Counted from the stretch's first letter, positions 7,930 through 16,269 are shown. The stretch: 64,000 nt of DNA from Hyphomicrobium_B sp001006785 (GCF_001006785.1 NZ_CDHO01000002.1:806001-870000), one strand, 5' to 3'. Notes: generated by a model from the sequence alone, not told the origin. Numbers and translations: made by a program.

Positions 7930-8913
7930 ATGTCGCGATCTTCAGCGATTTTTACGGCGTTCCTGTCGGCGGCCGCCATAGCCTCAGGCACGAGCACTGC
8001 AGACGCCTACACCGCCTACGTCACGAATGAAAAAGACAATAGCGTCAGCGTCATCGACACCGACAAGCTCGAAGTCATCAAGACGGTTAAGGTCGGCCAG
8101 CGCCCGCGCGGCATCGTGATGTCGAATGACGGCAAATGGATCATCATCTGCACGAGCGACGACAATGACGTGAAAGTCTACGACGCCAAGACGCTCGAAT
8201 ACGTCAAGTCGCTGCCATCAGGCCCCGATCCGGAACTTCTGACCCTGCATCCCGACGGCAATCGCCTCTACATTGCCAACGAGGACGACAATCTCGTCAC
8301 CGTCGTCGATATTCACACCTCGCAGGTCATCACCGAGATCCCCGTCGGCGTCGAGCCGGAAGGCATGGGCATGAGCCCCGACGGCAAAGTGCTGGTCAAC
8401 ACGTCGGAAACGACGAACATGGCCCACTTCATCGACACGACGAAGCACGAGACGTTCGACAACGTTCTCGTCGATAGCCGCCCGCGCGTCGCGATGTTCA
8501 ATCATTCCCAAACGCAGCTCTGGGTGTCCTCAGAGGTCGGCGGCACCGTCACGGTCATCAACCCGGCCGACCGCAAGATCATCGGCAAAGTCACGTTCGA
8601 AATTCCCGGCATCACGAAGGAAGCCATCCAGCCGGTCGGCGTGCGCATCACCAAGGACGACAAAATAGCGTTCGTCGCGCTCGGCCCGGCTAACCGCGTG
8701 GCCGTCGTCGACACTGCCACTCTCAAAGTTTTGAAATACATTCTGGTAGGCCAACGCGTCTGGCAGATGTATTTCACGCCCGACGGGAAACAGCTGCTCA
8801 CCACAAACGGCGCTTCGAACGATGTGACGGTGATCGACGTTGCCAACCAGAAGGCGATCAAGTCGATCAAGGTCGGCCGCTACCCCTGGGGCGTCGTCGT
8901 ATCACCCGATTGA
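7930..8913 (+). CDS. PQQ-associated YVTN beta-propeller protein (LutB-like)
   Basis: A 327-residue secreted protein with signal core AFLSAAAIASG and cleavage after TADA. The mature part is almost entirely YVTN-type beta-propeller repeats, about seven blades, seen as recurring AYVTNEKDNSVSVID, LYIANEDDNLVTVVD and VGRYPWGVVVSPD motifs. This is the beta-propeller family regularly found with PQQ-dependent catabolism. ATG 7930 has GGAG nearby and gives the signal peptide; an upstream start at 7840 overlaps the binding-protein gene. Likely a periplasmic accessory protein of the transport system; what it binds is unknown. Confidence 0.8.
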   Translation: MSRSSAIFTAFLSAAAIASGTSTADAYTAYVTNEKDNSVSVIDTDKLEVIKTVKVGQRPRGIVMSNDGKWIIICTSDDNDVKVYDAKTLEYVKSLPSGPDPELLTLHPDGNRLYIANEDDNLVTVVDIHTSQVITEIPVGVEPEGMGMSPDGKVLVNTSETTNMAHFIDTTKHETFDNVLVDSRPRVAMFNHSQTQLWVSSEVGGTVTVINPADRKIIGKVTFEIPGITKEAIQPVGVRITKDDKIAFVALGPANRVAVVDTATLKVLKYILVGQRVWQMYFTPDGKQLLTTNGASNDVTVIDVANQKAIKSIKVGRYPWGVVVSPD

Positions 8914-8943
8914 TCGCGACTTACATACGGATTGCGAGAACAG

Positions 8944-9741
8944 ATGACGACGACAACGGCAGAAACGAAACCGGCTTCGACTGACACCAGCCGGACGCCG
9001 GCGCTCGTCGTCAACGGCGTCAGCCATAGCTTCGGCGACAAGAAGGTCCTCGACAACGTCTCGCTGACCGTGGAGCCCGGCGCGTTCGTCATGCTTCTGG
9101 GACTGAACGGCGCCGGAAAATCGACGCTGTTCTCGCTCATCACGCGCCTCTACGACAACGTCACCGGCGAGATCGAAATCTGCGGCTTCGACGTGCGCCG
9201 CAAGCCTTCGCAGGCCTTGCAGCGCTTGGGCGTCGTCTTTCAAAGCCGCACGCTCGACATCGATCTGACGCTGACGCAGAACCTGAAATATCACGCCGCG
9301 CTGCACGGCTTTTCCAATCGCGAGGCCACGGACCGCGCGCGCCTCGCCCTCGAACTCGTCGGCCTCGCCGATCGCGGCAATGAGAAGGTCCGCGCACTCT
9401 CGGGCGGCCAGCTCCGCCGCGTCGAGATCGCCCGCTCGATGATGCATCGGCCGGACTTGCTCCTGCTCGACGAGCCGACCGTCGGCCTCGATCTTGGCTC
9501 GCGCGAGGGCGTGATCAAAATCGTCCGCGATCTCGTGGCCAGGGAACACCTTGGCGTACTATGGGCGACGCACCTCATGGACGAAGTCCTGCGCACGGAT
9601 CAGGTCATCGTTCTGCACAAAGGCGTCGTTCTTTTCAGCGGCGGTGTTCCGCAGCTTCTCTCGCAAACCGGCACCAGCAGCGTGCGCGAGGCGTTTCGCG
9701 CCATCACCGGGACTAAGGCTCCGATCGAGGAGGCCGCTTGA
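8944..9741 (+). CDS. lutE: ABC transporter ATPase of the PQQ/lanthanide system (LutE-like)
   Basis: A 265-residue ATPase with Walker A GLNGAGKST, signature LSGGQLRR and Walker B LLLLDEPT, followed by the H-loop ATH. It is of the ABC-2 (drug/Nod-export-like) type, and belongs with the permease that follows: the ATPase TGA and the permease ATG share one base (TGATG at 9739-9743), with GAGGAGG 8 bases upstream. A TTG 12 bases earlier is a less likely start. The odd pairing of a periplasmic binding protein with an ABC-2 permease is characteristic of this PQQ-linked family. Confidence 0.78.
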   Translation: MTTTTAETKPASTDTSRTPALVVNGVSHSFGDKKVLDNVSLTVEPGAFVMLLGLNGAGKSTLFSLITRLYDNVTGEIEICGFDVRRKPSQALQRLGVVFQSRTLDIDLTLTQNLKYHAALHGFSNREATDRARLALELVGLADRGNEKVRALSGGQLRRVEIARSMMHRPDLLLLDEPTVGLDLGSREGVIKIVRDLVAREHLGVLWATHLMDEVLRTDQVIVLHKGVVLFSGGVPQLLSQTGTSSVREAFRAITGTKAPIEEAA

Positions 9742-10751
9742 TGGCAACGCCCGCCTTTTCGACAGCGGCATCCGAAAGCCTCGCAGAGACGAACTTCGCC
9801 GCGCGCCGCCGCCTCGGCATCAGCGGCTATGTCGCCTGCTTCAAGGGCATCGTCTGGCGCGAAATCCTGCGTTACCTGCACCAGCGCGAACGCTTCCTCT
9901 CGGCGCTCGTGCGCCCGCTGATCTGGCTCTTCATTTTCGCAGCCGGGTTTCGCCAGACACTCGGCGTATCGATCATCCCGCCCTATGAAACTTACGTTCT
10001 CTATGAGGAATTCATCGCGCCGGGCTTGATCGCGATGATCCTGCTTTTCAACGCGATGCAGTCGTCGCTGTCGATGGTCTACGACCGCGAAACGGGCACG
10101 ATGCGAACCCTGCTCGTCAGTCCGTTCCCGCGTTCGTTCTTGCTGCTGTCGAAGCTCCTCGGCGGCGTATCGGTCGCCTTGCTGCAAGCGTTTGCCTTCC
10201 TGTTCGTCGCCTATTGGTGGGGCATCCAGCCGCCGCCGATTACGGAAGTGAAGCTCTTCACCTTCTTCGATCCGCCAAGCTGGGCTGGCAACGTGATCCC
10301 GGCGATGGGCGACCCGATCGTCTACACGCTGTTTTCGGTTCCGGACTTCCTTCAGCCCGCCCTCGGCTACATCGCCGTCATCCCTGCGATCGTGCTCGGA
10401 GGACTGATGCTCGGCGCCCTGGCGCTGTTCATTTCATCAGTCATCAAGCAGCTCGAAAACTTCGCGGGCGTGATGAACTTCGTCATCTTCCCGATGTTCT
10501 TCGCATCGTCCGCTCTTTACCCTCTTTGGCGCATTCGCGAGGCAAGCCCGCTTCTTTACGAAATCTGCCGCCTCAATCCTTTCACCTACGCGGTTGAACT
10601 GGTCCGCTTCGCGCTGTACGGACAGATCGACACGATTTCGCTTGCCGTCGTCGTCGCCTGCACGGTGATTTTCCTCGGCGCGGCGGTGTTTGCCTACAAT
10701 CCCTCGAAGGGCTTGATTGCTCGCCGGGGCGGACCGGGCGGTCCAGCATGA
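9741..10751 (+). CDS. lutF: ABC-2 type permease of the PQQ/lanthanide system (LutF/PedC-like)
   Basis: A 336-residue membrane protein with an N-terminal cytoplasmic stretch of about 55 residues and six hydrophobic segments, ending in a basic tail. The region EEFIAPGLIAMILLFNAMQS and the NPFTYAVELVRFAL motif are those of ABC-2 transporters. It corresponds to the alcohol-ABC permease family next to PQQ enzymes. It is translationally coupled to both neighbours: TGATG with the ATPase, and an ATGATG around its own stop at 10748-10753. Confidence 0.78.
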   Translation: MATPAFSTAASESLAETNFAARRRLGISGYVACFKGIVWREILRYLHQRERFLSALVRPLIWLFIFAAGFRQTLGVSIIPPYETYVLYEEFIAPGLIAMILLFNAMQSSLSMVYDRETGTMRTLLVSPFPRSFLLLSKLLGGVSVALLQAFAFLFVAYWWGIQPPPITEVKLFTFFDPPSWAGNVIPAMGDPIVYTLFSVPDFLQPALGYIAVIPAIVLGGLMLGALALFISSVIKQLENFAGVMNFVIFPMFFASSALYPLWRIREASPLLYEICRLNPFTYAVELVRFALYGQIDTISLAVVVACTVIFLGAAVFAYNPSKGLIARRGGPGGPA

Positions 10752-10762
10752 TGAGGTGCGAT

Positions 10763-11443
10763 ATGATCACGAACTTCATTTCGAGATTGGCCGGATGGTC
10801 GTTGTCGGGCCTGGCCGCGATGGCGACCGTCGCCCTGATCTCCGCTCCGTCGTTTGCAGAGGATGCCAAACCCGAAGTCAAAAAAGACGAGTGGCCGTGC
10901 ATCTATCGCAAGGTGCCGCAACTTACCGCCGCGATGATCTGGGACGGCCCCGAAATCACCGATACGACGAGCTGGCACAAGGACGACGCGATCCGAAAGC
11001 TCTCGCAGTTCCTTATTTCGCGCCGGGTGAAAATCGATGAAGTCGACACCGCGATCAAGAAATACGCGGCGGGACTTTCCGAAGATCAGCGCGATGCCAA
11101 GCTGACCGAACTGTTCTCCGCCGTGCTGACGCGCACGAACGAAGACCGGAAGACCGTCATGAACGGCATCGAAAAATTCCATAAGCGTCAGGTTGAGCGC
11201 TCAAAAGCGATCGAGAAGGAAGCGTTAGAAATTCAGCCGGAAGAGCAGGCCGCTGCGGAAGATCCGGGAGCTGACGTCGGTGTTGCCGGTCGCGAGTCGG
11301 ACGCGGCGGAAAAGTACAAGTGGGAAATCCGCACCTTCCAGGAAAAGCAGGCCAACATTCCGATCGCTTGCGAAATCCCGCAGTTGATCGATGAGCGTGC
11401 AGGCGAGATCGCCCGCGCCATTCGCGCCGAGATGAAGAGCTAG
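10763..11443 (+). CDS. Secreted protein of the lut-like cluster, function unknown
   Basis: A 226-residue protein with a signal peptide (SLSGLAAMATVALISA, cleavage near PSFA). The mature part starts WPCIYRKVPQLTAAMIWDGP and then becomes charged and helical, with likely coiled coil over residues ~110-200. The same kind of exported unknown (LutG position) closes related clusters in methylotrophs. ATG 10763 is preferred because GAGG lies 7 bases ahead and the signal peptide follows directly; ATGs at 10748 and 10751 overlap the permease stop and are alternatives. Confidence 0.65.
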   Translation: MITNFISRLAGWSLSGLAAMATVALISAPSFAEDAKPEVKKDEWPCIYRKVPQLTAAMIWDGPEITDTTSWHKDDAIRKLSQFLISRRVKIDEVDTAIKKYAAGLSEDQRDAKLTELFSAVLTRTNEDRKTVMNGIEKFHKRQVERSKAIEKEALEIQPEEQAAAEDPGADVGVAGRESDAAEKYKWEIRTFQEKQANIPIACEIPQLIDERAGEIARAIRAEMKS

Positions 11444-11751
11444 CGCTTCCTCGGCACATCCCGCAGCTCCTGCTTCGCACGACACGCCTGATCGCGCGTT
11501 CCCCGTCAATGCCGTGGATGGCCGCACAGGCGGCCATCCACGCGACGTGGCTATCCGCAAACAGCCGACGCGCTCGCGTTCGATCCACGCTCCCATCGCG
11601 AAAAAAATCTTCACGCCTCGTTAGCCTTAACGCGCCCTTAACCAAGGTTGACATACCTTGAATGCATTCGATCCGCGCCTCTCCCGGCCCCCAGATCGAA
11701 ACTGCAAGCGATGTGTCGTCTTCCCTGTTTCGCGTTTTGTGAGGTTGACAG
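11444..11751. other. Non-coding gap with a 13-bp perfect hairpin at 11514-11543
   Basis: The gap after the lut-like operon holds a perfect inverted repeat, CGTGGATGGCCGC at 11514-11526 and its complement at 11531-11543, with the four-base loop ACAG. No T-run follows on either strand, so it is not a textbook rho-independent terminator, but it may stop transcripts or protect their 3' ends. Short open frames on the minus strand here are Arg/Ser-rich and not convincing. Confidence 0.55.
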
Positions 11752-11994
11752 ATGCAATACGAAATTGTTTCGCGTGCCCTTGCCTACGTTTCCTGCTTCT
11801 CGACAATGAGCCTGTTGATGACGTCGATGGCGATTGCTGCCATCAACGTTGGAAAGTCCGCGCCGCTGCTCGCCTGTTCAGGTCATGCCTGCACCGCCGG
11901 CATCGTCGTCGCGAACGGTGCGCAATTCGATGCCCTCACCAGCAAGTCTCAAGTCGACCGGCTGGCGATCAAGTTCTGGTCTGCGAAAATCTGA
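11752..11994 (+). CDS. Small hypothetical protein with N-terminal membrane segment
   Basis: An 80-residue frame starting at ATG 11752 with GAGG 7 bases upstream. Residues ~10-32 are hydrophobic (ALAYVSCFSTMSLLMTSMAI) and could be a membrane anchor or a signal peptide; two cysteines follow in SGHACTAG. I do not recognise a family. It stands alone between the lut-like operon and kdsA. A Shine-Dalgarno and coherent hydrophobic start favour a real gene, but its short length leaves room for chance. Confidence 0.4.
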   Translation: MQYEIVSRALAYVSCFSTMSLLMTSMAIAAINVGKSAPLLACSGHACTAGIVVANGAQFDALTSKSQVDRLAIKFWSAKI

Positions 11995-12147
11995 AGCCAA
12001 AGTCTCGCGCCAGCCGTCGCGGCTTCACGCCGGTCGCGACGACCTCCAGCTGGTGCGGGGAAAATTACCGAAAGCATTCGTAGCGCTGCGAATGTCTGAC
12101 GAACCACGCCACGACCTAAATCGCCTGTGCAGACGATCGCTCAGGCA

Positions 12148-12185
12148 CAAAACAAGCGCGAGACCTCAAGCCTGGCTCGCGCTCT
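12148..12185 (-). terminator. Rho-independent terminator of kdsA
   Basis: Inverted repeat GCGCGAG (12156-12162) with CTCGCGC (12176-12182), extended by a T-A pair, is followed on the minus strand by TTGTTTTG. The upstream arm lies in the last codons of kdsA, so stop codon and terminator overlap. Confidence 0.7.
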
Positions 12186-13029
12186 TTTTCTTCACGACAC
12201 GATCGATCGCCTGAAGCTCAGAGATGAGCGCTGCGAAATCCTTTAGCGGCACCATGTTTGGTCCATCGGACGGCGCGTGATCCGGATCCGGATGCGTCTC
12301 GATGAAAAGACCCGCGACGCCCGCCGCGACCGCCGCACGCGCCAGCACGGGCACGAACCGCCTGTCGCCACCCGACGATGTCCCCTGCCCGCCCGGCTGC
12401 TGCACCGCATGCGTCGCATCGAAAATAACCGGCGCGCCCGTCTCAGCCATTTGCGGCAACGCCCGCATGTCGACGACGAGCGTGTTGTAGCCGAAGCTCG
12501 AGCCACGTTCGGTGACCAGCACGTTTGGATTACCCGAGCCCGTGACTTTCGCGACGACGTTCTTCATGTCCCACGGCGCAAGAAACTGACCCTTCTTGAT
12601 CTTGATGACGCGGCCCGTCGTGGCGGCGGCGATCAGCAGGTCCGTCTGCCGGCATAGAAACGCAGGGATCTGGAGAACATCGACGACTTCCGCAACGCGC
12701 GCGCATTGCTCCGTCTCGTGCACGTCGGTCACGACCGGCAATCCGAAACGCTCGCGGATCTCGGCGAATATCGGAAGCGCCGCATCCAAGCCGATGCCGC
12801 GACGCCCCGAAAGCGAAGTCCGGTTCGCCTTGTCGAACGACGATTTGTAGACGAGGCCGATCCCGAGATTCTTTGCAGCCTCGGCCAGCGCCGCCGCCGT
12901 CTCCAGGGCATGCGCCCGGCTTTCCATTTGGCAAGGCCCGGCGAGCACCGAAATTGGCGCATCGTTGGCGAAGAGCACGTTGCCTGCGCGAACCTGCGCC
13001 GCCGGCTTCAGCGTTTCATGATGAGTCAT
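12166..13029 (-). CDS. kdsA: 3-deoxy-8-phosphooctulonate synthase (KDO-8-P synthase)
   Basis: A 287-residue enzyme that condenses arabinose-5-phosphate with phosphoenolpyruvate to KDO-8-phosphate for lipid A/LPS core. Clear family motifs: LAGPCQMESR near residue 30, YKSSFDKANRTS, DVHE, KKGQFLAPWDMKN, and the C-terminal ETHPDPDHAPSDGPNM. ATG 13029 fits the usual N-terminus; the frame extends to 13095 without family support. In many Hyphomicrobiales kdsA follows pyrG and precedes eno; here pqqA and a small membrane gene lie between it and pyrG, and eno is not next to it. Confidence 0.95.
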   Translation of the reverse strand: MTHHETLKPAAQVRAGNVLFANDAPISVLAGPCQMESRAHALETAAALAEAAKNLGIGLVYKSSFDKANRTSLSGRRGIGLDAALPIFAEIRERFGLPVVTDVHETEQCARVAEVVDVLQIPAFLCRQTDLLIAAATTGRVIKIKKGQFLAPWDMKNVVAKVTGSGNPNVLVTERGSSFGYNTLVVDMRALPQMAETGAPVIFDATHAVQQPGGQGTSSGGDRRFVPVLARAAVAAGVAGLFIETHPDPDHAPSDGPNMVPLKDFAALISELQAIDRVVKKKSASQA

Positions 13030-13085
13030 GGGAGGTTTATAGCGACCCGGACGCGGCGCCGCGAGCCCTGTGCGCGCGTCATCCC

Positions 13086-13119
13086 GCACAAACAAAAACG
13101 GCGGCCCAGTGGGCCGCCG
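13086..13119 (-). terminator. Rho-independent terminator of pqqA
   Basis: On the minus strand a 9-bp perfect stem (CGGCGGCCC, loop ACT, GGGCCGCCG) at 13099-13119 is followed by TTTTTGTTTGTG. It lies 28 bases after the pqqA stop and separates pqqA from kdsA, so pqqA is a monocistronic unit. Confidence 0.88.
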
Positions 13120-13146
13120 CTTTAGGAACCGTGTGGTTCGAATTCG

Positions 13147-13236
13147 TTAGATCAGATCGATCTCAGCCGGGAGATAGCTCGTGACTTCGAGACCAACTTC
13201 CTGCTCGCGAACTGCCGGTTTCGTCCAGACTTTCAT
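13147..13236 (-). CDS. pqqA: PQQ precursor peptide PqqA
   Basis: A 29-residue peptide, MKVWTKPAVREQ at the start and EVTSYLPAEIDLI at the end. The Glu17-x3-Tyr21 pair (EVTSY) is the pair that PqqE crosslinks and that becomes pyrroloquinoline quinone, and KPxVREQEVGLEVTSY is the classic PqqA pattern. A strong GAGGAGG lies 6 to 12 bases upstream of the ATG at 13236. The gene is minus-strand, has its own terminator, and no pqqB, C, D or E lies within 13 kb on either side, so it is a stand-alone copy. Such orphan high-copy precursor genes are known in methylotrophs. Too short for routine gene callers to report reliably. Confidence 0.95.
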   Translation of the reverse strand: MKVWTKPAVREQEVGLEVTSYLPAEIDLI

Positions 13237-13338
13237 GGTGTGTCCTCCTCGGTATTCGACAGGTTGTTCCTGTTGCGAATGTACTTAGTGAGCTAACCTA
13301 TAAAACACCAATCTCTTTTCACTAACGGCGTTCAAACT

Positions 13339-13354
13339 TTTCGTGATCACGAAA
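13339..13354. promoter_or_regulatory. 16-bp perfect palindrome upstream of pqqA, with candidate -10
   Basis: TTTCGTGATCACGAAA is a perfect palindrome in the 331-base gap between pqqA and the small membrane gene. It is about 100 bases upstream of pqqA. A possible -10 (TATAGG on the minus strand, 13297-13302) and weak -35 (TTAGTG, 13320-13325) place the palindrome near -56, a position typical of activator sites. It could equally serve the divergent plus-strand gene. Regulator unknown. Confidence 0.5.
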
Positions 13355-13567
13355 TCGCGAACTGTTATAGCATTTCATCCGCGAAAGCGATGAAGAGGGT
13401 GACGCACCCCACTATCAGCCCACGCTTCGCGTCACTCCCGGCGAGCAGCGATCGCCTGCCGCCCTATTGTGCAACGCCATAGGCCAAATTCCCCGCGCTA
13501 TGCTATAGAAACGCTTGCAAGCCGCGACTCGGGAGGCGGCATAAACAAAAGGGACTTGGGGACTAGC

Positions 13568-13825
13568 ATGCTTGAACAATATCCTTGGATTGAGCCTGTT
13601 CTGATAGGCGCCGTGATCGTGTTCGTTCTCGATCTGATCGGCAATCTGATCTCTTTCTCCAACCGCTTCTTGAACGCGGTGGTAACGGCGCTTGTGTTCG
13701 CCGTCGTGTTCGGCGGCCTGCTCTACTCGGGCGCGCTGCGCCTCGACGTCAAAACCGTTACGACGCCGGCAGAAACCAGCGCACCGGCCGCTGCTCCGGC
13801 AGAACCCGCCCCGACGACGCCATAA
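13568..13825 (+). CDS. Small two-segment membrane protein
   Basis: An 85-residue protein starting at ATG 13568. Two hydrophobic segments (residues ~10-28, VLIGAVIVFVLDLIGNL, and ~36-54, AVVTALVFAVVFGGLLYSG) are followed by an Ala/Pro-rich tail (TSAPAAAPAEPAPTTP) probably in the periplasm or cytoplasm. No family recognised. It is a single gene closed by the hairpin at 13857. The tight hydrophobic pattern and the terminator support a real gene. Confidence 0.65.
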   Translation: MLEQYPWIEPVLIGAVIVFVLDLIGNLISFSNRFLNAVVTALVFAVVFGGLLYSGALRLDVKTVTTPAETSAPAAAPAEPAPTTP

Positions 13826-13856
13826 CGTCGACGCCCGGCTCAGGAGATCAAAGACA

Positions 13857-13884
13857 AAATCCCGGCTTCGCAGCCGGGATTTTT
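13857..13884 (+). terminator. Bidirectional rho-independent terminator
   Basis: Stem ATCCCGGCT (13859-13867), loop TCGC, AGCCGGGAT (13872-13880), flanked by AAA upstream and a T-run downstream. It ends the small membrane gene on the plus strand, and the A-run upstream makes it usable for pyrG read from the minus strand. Confidence 0.9.
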
Positions 13885-13938
13885 CGTTTGTGGAGTTCAT
13901 TTGAACGATCGCAGAGCGCTATCGGCGACCTCGAAGGT

Positions 13939-15567
13939 CTAGACCAAGCGGCTCTGCTCTACGGCCGCCGCGATGAAGCTCGCGAACAGCGGATGCGGAT
14001 CGAACGGCCGCGACTTGAGCTCCGGGTGATACTGCACGCCGATGAACCACGGATGATCCGGATACTCGACCGTTTCAGGCAGCAGCCCGTCCGGCGATAG
14101 ACCGGCAAACCGTAAGCCAGCACGCTCCAGCGCTTCGCGATAGCGCATGTTGACTTCATAGCGGTGGCGGTGACGCTCGGAGATCGTCGTCGATCCGTAG
14201 ACTTTGGCGATATGACTGCCCGGTTGGAGTTCCGCCGCATAAGCGCCAAGGCGCATCGTGCCACCGAGCTCTCCGCCCTGGCGGCGCTCCTCGAGTTCGT
14301 TGCCGCGCATCCATTCCGTCATCATTGCGACGACGGGTTGGTTCGTTTCACCGAACTCCGTCGAGCTGGCGTCGTGGATGTTCGCCAGATTTCGCGCCGC
14401 TTCGAGGCACGCCATCTGCATTCCGAAACAGATGCCGAAGTAGGGAACGCCACGCTCGCGCGCGAATTTCGCCGCCAGCACCTTGCCCTCCGACCCACGT
14501 TCGCCGAACCCGCCCGGCACGAGAATACCGTTGAGGCCTTCGAGATAAGGCGCCGGATCTTCACGCTCGAAGATCTCGCTTTCGATCCACTCGAGGTTGA
14601 CCTTGACCCGATTGGCAATGCCGCCGTGAACGAGCGCCTCGTTGAGCGACTTATAAGCGTCCTTGAGCCCGGTGTACTTGCCGACGATGGCGATCGTGAC
14701 CTCGCCCTCGGGCTGCGCGATGCCGCGCGAAATCGTCTCCCACCGCATGAGATCGGGTTTCGGAGCACCTGTGATGCCGAACGCCGCGAGCACCTCGCGG
14801 TCGAGCCCTTCGCGGTGATATGCCAGCGGCACGTCATAGATCGACGCGACGTCGAGCGCCTGAATGACGGCCTCGGGCCGGACGTTGCAGAACAGCGCGA
14901 TCTTCTTGCGCTCGCCGACCGGAATATCACGATCGGAACGGCAGAGCAGAATGTCGGGCTGGATGCCGATCGAGCGCAGCTCCTTGACCGAATGCTGCGT
15001 CGGCTTGGTCTTCAATTCGCCCGCGGACGGAATGTAGGGCATCAGCGTCAGGTGGATGAACACCGACGCGCCGCGCGGAAGCTCATTGCCGAGCTGGCGG
15101 ATCGCTTCGAAGAACGGCAGGCCCTCGATGTCGCCGACCGTGCCGCCGATTTCGACAAGCACGAAATCAACGTCCTCGTTGCCCGAGAGCACGAAGCTTT
15201 TGATCGCGTCGGTGACGTGCGGAATGACCTGCACGGTGCCGCCGAGAAAATCGCCCCGCCGCTCCTTGGCGAGAATGTCCTGATAGATGCGCCCCGTCGT
15301 GACGTTATCCGACTTTTTGGCCGGAACGCCCGTGAACCGCTCATAATGGCCGAGGTCGAGGTCCGTCTCGGCACCGTCATCGGTGACGAAAACCTCCCCA
15401 TGCTGATACGGGCTCATCGTGCCCGGATCGACATTCAAGTAGGGATCAAGCTTCTTGAGCCGGACCGAATAGCCGCGCGCTTGAAGAAGCGCGCCGAGGG
15501 CGGCGGAAGCGAGACCTTTTCCAAGGGAGGAGACCACGCCGCCGGTGATGAAGATATACCGTTGCAT
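13939..15567 (-). CDS. pyrG: CTP synthase
   Basis: A 542-residue enzyme that converts UTP to CTP with glutamine as nitrogen donor. The synthetase half begins YIFITGGVVSSLGKG; the glutaminase half has the nucleophile loop FGICFGMQ and the closing histidine region GVQYHPEL. The length is normal. ATG 15567 matches the family; an upstream start at 15585 adds only six residues. Third in the conserved tpiA-secG-pyrG order, with a lipoprotein gene interposed. Confidence 0.97.
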   Translation of the reverse strand: MQRYIFITGGVVSSLGKGLASAALGALLQARGYSVRLKKLDPYLNVDPGTMSPYQHGEVFVTDDGAETDLDLGHYERFTGVPAKKSDNVTTGRIYQDILAKERRGDFLGGTVQVIPHVTDAIKSFVLSGNEDVDFVLVEIGGTVGDIEGLPFFEAIRQLGNELPRGASVFIHLTLMPYIPSAGELKTKPTQHSVKELRSIGIQPDILLCRSDRDIPVGERKKIALFCNVRPEAVIQALDVASIYDVPLAYHREGLDREVLAAFGITGAPKPDLMRWETISRGIAQPEGEVTIAIVGKYTGLKDAYKSLNEALVHGGIANRVKVNLEWIESEIFEREDPAPYLEGLNGILVPGGFGERGSEGKVLAAKFARERGVPYFGICFGMQMACLEAARNLANIHDASSTEFGETNQPVVAMMTEWMRGNELEERRQGGELGGTMRLGAYAAELQPGSHIAKVYGSTTISERHRHRYEVNMRYREALERAGLRFAGLSPDGLLPETVEYPDHPWFIGVQYHPELKSRPFDPHPLFASFIAAAVEQSRLV

Positions 15568-15678
15568 GGGCCTTGGTTCTCGCACAGCCCGACCCGGATT
15601 CGGAAGCGGCTTTTTTGCATCGTCACCAACCGAAAAGGTCGCAATCCCGGATCGTTGCCGAATTTGGCTACGTTGCAG

Positions 15679-16269
15679 CTACCTGCCGCAGTGCTGCGCG
15701 ACTTCCTGGGCAGCCGCGGCCTGCGCTTCGGGCGGCACGGAATCGGATTGAAGCTCGGCCTTGAGCGCCGAGGCCGTTTGCCGGGTCGGGCGGACGTCGG
15801 CGCCCTGTTCCTTGGGATCGTAGGTCACGTCGACCGCGACAGCCCGGTAATCCAGAGGCCGGATGTTGAGCTGTCCTTCCTTGGTAGCGATTTTCGTCTT
15901 GCCGCAAGTGATGCCGGTTTGCGGTGCCGACGCTTTGAAGGTCTTCGCGCGCTGCTCGTCGCCATATTCCGCCGCACGCGCCAGCGCGATCTTTTCAAGC
16001 CGCGACGCAGGCGTGCCCGGAGACCCGGCGGCCGTAACATGCAAGCTGCCGTCGGCGTTGGCGGAAACGCTGTAACCGTTCGGTGAAAACAGACTGGCGG
16101 GCTGATAGGTGGCGGTCGATGCGGTCGAGCCGTCGACCAGATTTGCGCTGCAGCCACCGATCGCTGCGACGGCAACGGCCGCCGCTAAGATCGCAACTGC
16201 CCGCTTTCCTCGCGAAACAGCGCTGTAGCCGCCATCCGCCTGCAAAACGCTCAAACCGCGCGCTGCCAT
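15679..16269 (-). CDS. Lipoprotein of unknown function
   Basis: A 196-residue protein. After an arginine- and lysine-bearing N-terminus a hydrophobic run ends in AAIGGC, a lipobox that makes Cys40 the lipidated residue. The long n-region suggests that the true start may be further in, but no internal ATG is available. The mature part carries a CGKTK cysteine and no recognised domain. It lies between secG and pyrG on the same strand, 100 bases from each. Confidence 0.65.
   Translation of the reverse strand: MAARGLSVLQADGGYSAVSRGKRAVAILAAAVAVAAIGGCSANLVDGSTASTATYQPASLFSPNGYSVSANADGSLHVTAAGSPGTPASRLEKIALARAAEYGDEQRAKTFKASAPQTGITCGKTKIATKEGQLNIRPLDYRAVAVDVTYDPKEQGADVRPTRQTASALKAELQSDSVPPEAQAAAAQEVAQHCGR

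Noticed and set aside
11157..11654. Minus-strand frames over the end of the lut-like operon
   Set aside because: Overlap a better plus-strand gene and show antisense-type composition.
14164..16086. 640-codon open frame on the plus strand
   Set aside because: Exactly antisense to pyrG and the lipoprotein gene; Arg/Asp-rich composition without domains, typical of antisense frames in GC-rich DNA.
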